Assembly: GCA_017654935.2 (NCBI GenBank)
Contig: CM065690.1
Coordinates: forward strand, 36,726,851 to 36,790,850
Length of the DNA stretch: 64,000 nt
Direction of reading: 5' to 3'
Source: Phymorhynchus buccinoides
Lineage: Eukaryota > Mollusca > Gastropoda > Neogastropoda > Raphitomidae
Below are positions 1 through 64,000 of this stretch, in pieces. Every line of letters starts with the position of its first letter. The stretch's first letter is position 1. The notes below the pieces were generated by a model. That model was not told where the DNA came from. It saw only the letters and a list, made by a program, of their open reading frames with translations, and did no database searches. A program made the translations under genes and the position numbers.

Positions 1-36669
<36,669 letters not shown>

Positions 36670-38825
36670 GCAAGGGACTTTTGCGACTGCTGTGGAATTC
36701 TGGACTGCCAGTGCTTCGCTGTGTTTGTGTGTGCGAGTTGAGTGACATTTGTATGTAATTGTGGGGGTGTAGTAGATCGAGAATTTGCATGAATATTAAA
36801 AAGGAAAACTGTCGACACACAGTGACACAATTTGTATGTAATAGTGGGATGCGGTGTATTTTTAAAAATAATTTGTTGGGTGAAAAAAAAGTCAATATTG
36901 CATGTTGTGAGGAGACAGCGTGAATAGAGTATGGTGTAAGGACACCTTAATTGTAGAATTTGAGGATTTCTTTTATTTTCGCTATGAAATAGGTGGTGCA
37001 TTTTTAACGATGTTATAGGAGCTTGCTTTCTTTGGTTTTTATAAAGGTGATCGGGGAAATGATGTGATCGATAATTTCATTGTGGCTACTGTATTGTTTC
37101 CGTTTTAAAGTTGACTATTAATACCGTTTGTTTTAAATGCATGTTTTAATGTGTTGTTTTAAATTACTTCAAATTGTGAAGCAGTTTGCTTTACTATTGT
37201 ATAAAAATAATTTTCATGGTTAAGAAAGTTTATTTTAAAACATTTTCAGAACGGAATGCACAAAGGTCAAATTATGTCTACATTATTCTTTGCCCCTCCT
37301 CCAGTTATACCCATATGTCTTGAATTGTTTATAAACAACAGAAAAAGTTTGATTTGCTTCGATAAAATGTTGACATGTAATTTGGTTGATAGCATTTTGA
37401 CTTGAAATGCGTTGCTTACTATATAAGCAGTGTGTAAGCCATAGCCACTGGCAGCTGTATGTTTTATGTTACTGGCTGATCTGTGAACGAAGTGTGCACA
37501 AACTTCATGTGCTGTTGCAGTGGTTGGGGTTTTGTCAGTATCGGAAGGGAATACTATTGCTATCTTTAAATGTGTACATGTAGATTGTGGGTTGTGGTTT
37601 GTTTCCAATTGTTGCCTTTTTGTACAGTTGTGAAATTTCTTCTATGCCGTATGGAGAATGTGATTTGATGTGCATGTATTATGGGGATATGGTTCACTTG
37701 TAAAGCAAGTGTGGGTTTTCAGAAACTCGTCTGTTTTTGTCTTCTCAATTATTAAACACACAAGGCATTGTTGGGACCCGTTTGAATAATGATATAAGAT
37801 ACTGTGAATGCCTGGTGCTTTTTTTGTCCATGAACTTATGTTTAACGTAAATCTACAACATTTATGTGTTTCCTACATCTACGAAATGGTAGTGTATGCG
37901 AGACAAAGGAATGAAATGTAAAGAAAAGGACTTTAATGATGGATTGTAATTGGGGTGTCTGTTTTGGGGTGCTGGATTTTAAAAAAAAACCCCATTCAAT
38001 CTGTAAGATGAATATGTGCGAGCATTGCATGCAGTTGATGATGTGATGAGGATGTGGTGTGGTGGAACGTAAAGAGTGAAATGGCCTGTGATTTCTCCAT
38101 GCATATCAGTTGTTCAATCCATGGGTAACAAAAGGCTGACAGATCTATTTTTATAGCAGACATAAATATAATCCTCATAGCCATATGCAAACTAGCGGAT
38201 CACAACAAAATAAAGGACATTGTGATCTGACTGACCAATATTATTATCAGAAGCTTGGACTGATGCTATTTCCCCAGACACCTAGCTATTTGCCAACAGT
38301 GGTTGTGAGGGTTTTTTTTCTCTCCACAATTTCCCCTTTTATTTGTAGCAATACAACTCTTCATTAAAACGCTTCAATGTTTTAATTTAAGACAACTGTT
38401 TTTATGAAAATTGATGTTTATTAGACTTTGTGTATTCATTTTACGTTTTATTCTACAAGGCTTAGGCCTTTATTCCATTGATTTGATTTAGTTTGCTTTA
38501 TTATTTTCTGTTGACATTCCAATGTATTGTGTCGGTTATATTTTAATGCATGAATTTCGATGGGTGAAGAGGGCAATAGTTGGATGATGAAGTGTTTGCC
38601 TTGTTGTGATACTACTGTGGTTTGTTATCTGGTGATGATGCTGTATTAACAAGAAGACTCTGCTCTTCGCTGGCCACAACTCTGAAAAATCAATGTTCAG
38701 TTATTTTTTCGTCTTTCAGTGGCCCCTCTCAATAAATTCATTTATTGCCATTCAAGTTTGTGTGTTTTGTACACAAAAATGAAGCTGCTATTTTCTGAAT
38801 AAAATGGTCTTGACTGAGGTGAATT
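36670..38825 (+). other. Giantin-like 3' UTR with polyadenylation signals
   Basis: AT-rich sequence without long ORF and, unlike the introns, nearly free of recognisable interspersed repeats, as expected for a 3' UTR. AATAAA occurs at 38731-38736 and 38798-38803. The second is followed by a GT-rich stretch and then repeat-bearing intergenic DNA, so the transcript probably ends near 38820. Confidence 0.6.
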
Positions 38826-38929
38826 GAATGTCTTTTCATTCATTTACATGAACATTTAAAAGATTTTTCATGCAATGAAAAGGGTCAAGAATGGATAAGT
38901 GCACCTTAAACTTTGATCTTATTTTTCTT

Positions 38930-39245
38930 ATCATCTTCTGAGTTCCCAGGCCATATGGCCAAGGTACATATGTCCATTTTCAGTTCCACTGGTCTCCCCG
39001 CTGCGTACAGCCAAACACATTCTGATTTCGGAGGAGCTCAAAGGAGAGGAAGATTTGTTTTTTTAAAAGGCAGGAGAATGAGCCAATAAGTCAGAAAGAT
39101 AGTAGATGATAGAAAGCAAATGGAAAAGGCAGAGTCAAAGAGTGGCAGATTAGAGGAAGTTACAAGCACAGAACTTCCAGAAAGTGGGGGAACTATTTTT
39201 ACAAAAGACCCCCCCCCCCCCCTCGGTATCCCCATGGGGAGACTC
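38930..39245 (+). mobile_element. SINE-like AAGAAG family, copy 2
   Basis: Reverse orientation to 7103-7410: CAGTTCCACTGGTCTCCCCG, AAAGGCAGGAGAATG, GAGGAAGTTACAAGCACAGA, then the CCCCATGGGG end. Beyond the giantin polyadenylation signal. Confidence 0.6.
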
Positions 39246-39528
39246 ACAGAGGGGTCGAGGTCATCCAGTATGGAGGCACGAGGCATCCACCCACTGCCCC
39301 TGATATTTTAAATGTAACATTTTCTTCAATTACCTCTCTCTCTTTCTCTCTCTTCAGTTTTCTTTGTGTTTACTGTATCACAAAAGTTGTGTATAAACGA
39401 CAATCGTATAAAAGTGTCAACAGCAATAATAATGTCACCATTCAAACAAGCATTGAAATGCAAATAATAAATATTACACACTTTTTGTTATCATAATTGA
39501 TTTGAACATCTGAGTAAAATAACTTAAA

Positions 39529-39723
39529 TTAACCCTTTCGCCGCCGCATTTTAACACCACACTGATTTAGCACTCGTATCACAAAAAGGCATGAAATTAG
39601 GATATGCCTTACCTGATACATGTCATAAGGGGATTCACAGTACCACAGATGCCAACTTTTTGTTACCTAGGTAAGTTTGACGGAAATTGTTCGCTGAAAA
39701 AAGGATGGTGGCGAAAGGGTTAA
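39529..39723. mobile_element. CCCTTTCACCGCCA element, copy 5 (short)
   Basis: TTAACCCTTTCGCCGCCGCA to GGTGGCGAAAGGGTTAA, with an internal deletion relative to other copies. Confidence 0.72.
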
Positions 39724-39939
39724 CTTGCTAAAATCAACGGACCTAACCACCAGAAGAAAGGTCATCATAACATCTATTCAATGTAACATTCACTGTACTG
39801 GCTTTTGTTCCGTTTTCACCTGAGATGTGCATAAGAACTTGTTACCCTCAAATGGCAACCGCTATTAGTACATGCCCCATCTGTACTTCAAAACTAATGA
39901 TTACCTTGAAAATAAATGGGTAGGACCAGAGGATACTGT

Positions 39940-41668
39940 CATGAAAGGAATAAAGAAAACGGATAGTACCCTCTAGTTGTTACTCCTGTCGGATTATATG
40001 CTAGAATTAGCTGCATTCATGCTTCTTACCAGAATAAACCAGTACCGGGTCACCTATATAAAATAAAGTAAAAGAAACCATAAAATGTCGTACATGGCGA
40101 AAGCCGATACACGACGTTAAACTGAACTTCCATCCAACCATGGAAGGAATAAAGAAAACGGATAGTACCCTCTAGTTGTTACTCCTGTCGGATTATATGC
40201 TAGAATTAGCTGCATTCATGCTTCTTACCAGAATAAACCAGTACCGGGTCACCTATATAAAATAAAGTAAAAGAAACCATAAAATGTCGTACATGGCGAA
40301 AGCCGATACACGACGTTAAACTGAACTTCCATCCAACCATGGAAGGAATAAACAAAACCGATAGTACCCTCTAGTTGTTACTCCTGTCGGATTATATGCT
40401 AGAATTAGCTGCATTCATGCTTCTTACCAGAATAAACCAGTACCGGGTCACCTATATAAAATAAAGAAAAAGAAACCATAAAACGTCGTACATGGCGAAA
40501 GCCGATACACGACGTTAAACTGAACTTCCATCCAACCATGGAAGGAATAAACAAAACCGATAGTACCCTCTAGTTGTTACTCCTGTCGGATTATATGCTA
40601 GAATTAGCTGCATTCATGCTTCTTACCAGAATAAACCAGTACCGGGTCACCTATATAAAATAAAGAAAAAGAAACCATAAAACGTCCGTACATGGCGAAA
40701 GCCGATACACGACGTTAAACTGAACTTCCATCCAACCATGGAAGGAATAAACAAAACCGATAGTACCCTCTAGTTGTTACTCCTGTCGGATTATATGCTA
40801 GAATTAGCTGCATTCATGCTTCTTACCAGAATAAACCAGTACCGGGTCACCTATATAAAATAAAGAAAAAGAAACCATAAAACGTCGTACATGGCGAAAG
40901 CCGATACACGACGTTAAACTGAACTTCCATCCAACCATGGAAGGAATAAACAAAACCGATAGTACCCTCTAGTTGTTACTCCTGTCGGATTATATGCTAG
41001 AATTAGCTGCATTCATGCTTCTTACCAGAATAAACCAGTACCGGGTCACCTATATAAAATAAAGAAAAAGAAACCATAAAATGTCGTACATGGCGAAAGC
41101 CGATACACGACGTTAAACTGAACTTCCATCCAACCATGGAAGGAATAAACAAAACCGATAGTACCCTGTAGTTGTTACTCCTGTCGGATTATATGCTAGA
41201 ATTAGCTGCATTCATGCTTCTTACCAGAATAAACCAGTACCGGGTCACCTATATAAAATAAAGAAAAAGAAACCATAAAACGTCGTACATGGCGAAAGCC
41301 GATACACGACGTTAAACTGAACTTCCATCCAACCATGGAAGGAATAAACAAAACCGATAGTACCCTCTAGTTGTTACTCCTGTCGGATTATATGCTAGAA
41401 TTAGCTGCATTCATGCTTCTTACCAGAATAAACCAGTACCGGGTCACCTATATAAAATAAAGAAAAAGAAACCATAAAATGTCGTACATGGCGAAAGCCG
41501 ATACACGACGTTAAACTGAACTTCCATCCAACCATGGAAGGAATAAACAAAACCGATAGTACCCTCTAGTTGTTACTCCTGTCGGATTATATGCTAGAAT
41601 TAGCTGCATTCATGCTTCTTACCAGAATAAACCAGTACCGGGTCACCTATATAGAATAAAGTATAAGA
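39940..41668. repeat. 199-bp tandem satellite, about 8.7 copies
   Basis: Units start at GGAAGGAATAAA (40142, 40341, 40540, 40740, 40939, 41138, 41337, 41536), preceded by one diverged unit from 39943 and ending with a partial one. Units are nearly identical. The first two carry AAGAAAACGGATAG and the later ones AACAAAACCGATAG. Each unit holds ACACGACGTTAAACTGAACT, like the tail of tRNA-type SINEs. No ORF. Confidence 0.95.
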
Positions 41669-41844
41669 GGTGACCATTGTGATAGTTTTATAAGGCACTC
41701 ATAACTGACGACACTCGGGAAGAAAACAAATGATTGCACCATGTACTTGCTTCAACGCAAAGTAGAAAATGAGACTGGGAGCTTAAAGAAGAAGAAAAAA
41801 AGGAAAATATTTTCTACAATATCAATTGCTTAATAGCATCACAA

Positions 41845-42023
41845 TATGATTTTCCCCCCCACAAACACCTTATTAGAAGGCGCACACCCCCAATTTTACA
41901 CAAAATTCAGATTTTGTTATTATATTTTCTTACTAATATTATGTCATAATTTTCTTTTATTATAAGGCGCAGGGGTCTTAGTCTAGGGGAAAAGTATCGC
42001 CATATAGTCCGAAAAATATGGTA
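41845..42023 (+). mobile_element. CCATATTTTTCGG MITE, decayed left end
   Basis: AAGGCGCACACCCCCAATTT through TAGTCCGAAAAATATGGTA; left terminal bases changed to a C-run. Confidence 0.65.
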
Positions 42024-42093
42024 ATACGGTCATGTTATAAGCAATAAGAAAAAAGATAACATTTTATAGTCTACCGGAGTAAAATAGTTCACT

Positions 42094-42235
42094 CAGGCAT
42101 GGGAATTGTCCGCGAATTCGCGTATTTCCACGATTTTGTTGTTGAAATTGTTACTAAATACTTTGTTTTTGTTACTAAATACTTCAATTGGGGGGCTTTT
42201 CAGAGTTTTTTGTCTTTGACAATTCCCATGCCTGT
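42094..42235. mobile_element. CAGGCATGGGAATTGTC MITE, copy 2
   Basis: Same ends and interior as 28933-29073. Confidence 0.8.
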
Positions 42236-43298
42236 TCACTGTACACCGACCATCCATAGATACTTCTTCACAGGTGCATGTAGTTATTGCCTTTCTACCA
42301 TTAACAACATGGTACGGGAAAAAAAAAAGTAGCTGCCAAATACATGAATAGTATAGGGTTTTTACAGCTGTAAGAGTCCTTGAAAATTATATGGGAAAAA
42401 AAGCAGCACGCAAATGTCTTATTACACCAGTAATGCATAACAAGCAACTTTCAAAATGTATTAAAAAGTACAGGGTGATGATAAAGTCATGTTTATATAT
42501 TTTTTTCTTTTAAGCAATAAGAAAAAAGATAACATTTTACAGTCAGCATTTCAAATTATGCTCCAAACCAACAGCACAATGGAACTGATTTCAACACAGT
42601 TAAAAACAGACTAACAAGTAAAACAATAGAAATTAAATCAGTCAAATATGTGGAAAAAAGACACCAGTGCTTTGCCAATTCCCCTACTTAGTACTGACAA
42701 ATTGTGCACACATATTTCATGCAATAACAATATTTCTGAATGCATAATAAAATTTAAAAAAACCCATCAATCTCGCTATTTGGCTTTTGCTTTTTTTAAA
42801 AACTTGGTTGTTTTGGTTTCCTCAAAAATAAAATTTAGACTCATAAATCTACTTTACAGACCAAAATGCCCATGATACAAAATTCTATATTTATAGACTA
42901 GATCTCGATTCTAGATCCTTCAACTTAGAATACATAGACCATTTGTTTAGATTGAGAAAGATCTAAAAGAGTCTCTCTCTCTTTCTCTCTTTGCATGTGT
43001 GTGTGCATGCGCATGTGTGTGTGTGCGCGCACACGTGTGTTATTTGCTCAACTGATCTAGTACTACTACATACTTCTAGACCTAGATTTGGTAGCATGAA
43101 GCATCTGCACTCAGTATGACATGAAGCTCTCTGAGTGATCGACAAAATGGAAGATATAAAAATGTTTTTTCAACACAGACCACTGTCTTGGATTGTCTTG
43201 CGTCTCATTTGATCTAAATACAGACAAAGTCTAGATATTTTTGACAGTAAAAGAAAGCTCAATGTTCACAGATTTTTATCAAATAAAAACAACTCACT
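42236..43298. other. AT-rich intergenic DNA
   Basis: No gene recognised. TAAGCAATAAGAAAAAAGATAACATTTTA near 42037 recurs near 42513 as a short direct repeat; small GT/GC repeat near 43000. Confidence 0.4.
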
Positions 43299-43383
43299 TT
43301 AACCCATTGACTGCCACCAATGTATCACGTACTGACTTGATGACATCACTGATGACACCATCAGATGAAGAGAAATAACTACC
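43299..43383 (+). mobile_element. Fragment of TTAA CCCCTTGACTGCCA element
   Basis: TTAACCCATTGACTGCCACC and GATGACATCACTGATGAC match the first third of the family; the right part is replaced by the 60-bp repeat. Confidence 0.6.
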
Positions 43384-43660
43384 CTCTATGACTGTCACAA
43401 CGACATTGAATGTCTCCTTATTTCACCTTTTCTGTACAATTTACCCTCTATGACTGTCACAACAACATTGAATGTCATTATTTCACCTTTTTTGTACAAT
43501 TTACCCTCTATGGCTGTCACAACAACATTGAATGTCATTATTTCACCTTTTCTGTACAATTTACCCTCTATGGCTGTCACAACGACATTGAATGTCATTA
43601 TTTCACCTTTTCTGTACAATTTACCCTTTATGACTGTCACAACAACATTGAATGTCTCAT
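43381..43660. repeat. 60-bp minisatellite, about 4.6 copies
   Basis: TACCCTCTATGACTGTCACA ... CACCTTTTCTGTACAATT. Because 60 is divisible by 3, several frames stay open and give repetitive ORFs on both strands, which are artefacts. Confidence 0.9.
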
Positions 43661-43964
43661 TATTTCAATCACATCATCACAATAAAAACACATTCGTATA
43701 CAAATCAAAGTTAGTTCGTCCCACATGGCCGAAAGGCCGAAGAGGGCGTAAAGCCTTATTTCGCGTGAAAATCAAAGTTATCAAACATTATGTGTATTCC
43801 AAGATTATGCTTTCCCCTATTTAATGTACATTGTCCAATATATAAAAAGCTTCAGTTGCAAATGTAAATTTCAGAGACATGATTAAATCTCATACAGTAT
43901 CTGGTCATGAATTTCCTCCTCAACACACACACCACACACATACTGCATTTAGTTGTTCAACAAA

Positions 43965-44035
43965 ATAGAGTTGTAAAGTGCTTTGGGCTCATTTGAGGTA
44001 AAGCGCTATATAAATGTACTATTATTATTATTATT
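43965..44035 (+). repeat. Retroposon tail, copy 2
   Basis: GTAAAGTGCTTTGGGCTCAT ... AAGCGCTATATAAATGTACT then (ATT)n; same as 25495-25565. Confidence 0.6.
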
Positions 44036-44373
44036 GCTGGTCGTTAATAACGAAGTGTTCTTACCACAATTTAAAACAAACACTTAAAAATCCACATGAT
44101 GAAGTTTCTGTGGTTCATGGAGATCATGATTAAGGATTCAGGAAAAAAACCAGGTTGAGAGAAAGAGATAGAGACACACAGAGACAGAGGGAGATAGGAA
44201 AACGGATACATTGAGAGAGGGGGAGAGAAAGAGACAGAGAACAAAGAGAAACAAACACAATGAGAATGAAAGAGGTAGGGAGAGAAACACTTACAAAGCA
44301 TGCATCCTCAATCTTAGACGGAGCAATTTCTAAGTATTTCACTATCACTAAGTCACGCAGCCACTGGAGGAGT

Positions 44374-44415
<42 letters not shown>
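44374..44415 (+). repeat. Uninterrupted run of 42 G
   Basis: Directly adjacent to the first terminal-exon copy. Strong G-quadruplex-forming potential; on the carboxylase sense strand it is poly-C. Length may be affected by sequencing. Confidence 0.9.
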
Positions 44416-44417
<2 letters not shown>

Positions 44418-45022
44418 AACTGTCTTAGGGGATAAACATGATGAGCATCACTTCAAGAAGAGGGTGCACAGTGGGGGTATCCTCCTTGGAGACTGGTTGA
44501 TCGACGGTGGTCAAAAGACGTCTGACTAACGATCGCTGCAAATACAATGATGAGCTTCTTCCCATCAAGAAGAGGGTGCAGTGGGGGTATCCTCCTTGGA
44601 GACTGGCTGATCAGCGGTGGTCAAAAGACGTCTGACTAACAAACGCTCCAAATACAATTATGAGCTTCCCATCAAGAAGATGGTGCAGTGGGGGTATCCT
44701 CCTTGGTGACTGGCTGATCGACATGGATAGTACCAAGTGAGCCACAGTGTCCATTGCAATGTCTGGGATGGATAACTGTCTTAAGGGATAAACATGATGA
44801 GCATCACTTCAAGAAGAGGGTGTAGTGGGGGTATCCTCCTTGGAGACTGGCTGATCGACGGTGCTCAAAAGACGTCTGACTAACAAACGCTCCAAATACA
44901 ATTATGAGCTTCTCATCAAGAAGAGGGTGCAGTGGGGGTATCCTCCTTGGAGACTGGCTGATCAGCGGTGGTCAAAAGACGTCTGACTAACAAATGCTCC
45001 AAATACAATTATGAGCTTCCCA
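44416..45022 (-). pseudogene. Tandem copies of the carboxylase terminal exon 3' half
   Basis: Plus-strand units of about 105 bp (AAGAGGGTGCAGTGGGGGTA ... GACGTCTGACTAAC) repeat the last ~90 coding bases. Copies begin near 44456, 44566, 44674, 44813 and 44918, before the real one at 45025. A longer period of about 353 bp (44416 and 44769, both starting ACTGTCTTA) shows a second round of duplication. They lack acceptors and would lie in the 3' UTR or flank. Confidence 0.8.
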
Positions 45023-63674
<18,652 letters not shown>

Positions 63675-63692
63675 CTGTACACATACAGAAGA

Positions 63693-64000
63693 GAAAAAAA
63701 CGGGGGGATACGGGGGGGTCTTTTGTATAAATAGTTCCCCCACCTTCTGGAGGTTCTGTGCTTGTAACTTCCTGTAATCTGTCACTCTCTTTGACTCCCC
63801 TTTCCCTCTGCCTGCTGTCATCTACTATCTTTCTAGGTCCATTCTCCTGCCTTTTTTCAAGAAACGTTTCAGAAAGATTTCTTCCAGCCGAAGTCGGACA
63901 TGCTGGGCCTAATTCTTTCTTACTTAGGTGCATAACGGCAGCATGATGCATCTGCGCTCATAACTGACAAGAAACTGTCTGAGCGATCGAAGAAGAAGAA
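63693..64000 (-). mobile_element. SINE-like AAGAAG family, copy 5
   Basis: Reverse complement of 50165-50480, ending GATCGAAGAAGAAGAA at the window edge. Ends close to the exon a acceptor. Confidence 0.65.

Noticed and set aside
39940..41668. Possible CRISPR-like array
   Set aside because: Units are head-to-tail with no unique spacers, and the context is a eukaryotic genome; it is a satellite. The 55-bp and 67-bp arrays are rejected for the same reason.
43395..43824. Repetitive ORFs with 20-residue repeats on both strands
   Set aside because: A 60-bp tandem repeat keeps frames open by arithmetic; no start context, splice link or conserved family.

Overview
The window looks like a repeat-rich invertebrate nuclear genome, most likely a mollusc. 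This is an inference from the mix of short interspersed repeats, the intact DIRS-type retrotransposon and the gene structure; no species can be named from the sequence alone. Two spliced protein-coding genes converge on a short intergenic space.

Plus strand, 1-38.8 kb: the 3' part of a large coiled-coil Golgi protein gene (giantin/golgin B1-like). I resolve 17 exons with GT/AG borders and matching phases, about 1,848 codons in total. The reading frame is open at the left edge, so the 5' part lies outside. The last exon encodes a C-terminal membrane anchor and is followed by a roughly 2.1-kb 3' UTR with AATAAA signals.

Minus strand, 63.7 down to 45.0 kb: the 3' part of an acetyl-CoA carboxylase gene. 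Twelve exons (609 codons plus stop) cover most of the carboxyltransferase domain and the complete C-terminal tail. Upstream exons (biotin carboxylase, biotin carrier, central domain) are outside the window to the right.

Between the two 3' ends (38.8-45.0 kb) there is a 199-bp tandem satellite (about 8.7 copies), a 60-bp minisatellite, an uninterrupted run of 42 G, and copies of the carboxylase terminal exon.

Introns carry most of the other content. A full-length DIRS-like retrotransposon (9287-15745) has gag-like, RT/RNase H and tyrosine recombinase ORFs, 183-bp inverted terminal repeats and an internal complementary region. It sits in a giantin intron inside a stack of nested older insertions. 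There are also many short non-autonomous elements: several TTAA-flanked piggyBac-like families, two TA-flanked inverted-repeat families, palindromic elements, tRNA-type SINE pieces and LINE fragments.

The most striking feature is a repeated theme in both genes. A piece of an exon together with its adjoining splice site has been tandemly copied into the neighbouring intron (or 3' flank), leaving one intact exon at one end of the array. I see it at four giantin exons and three carboxylase exons, and a fourth carboxylase junction has a related intronic array. No tRNA or rRNA gene, CRISPR array or prokaryote-type operon is supported.
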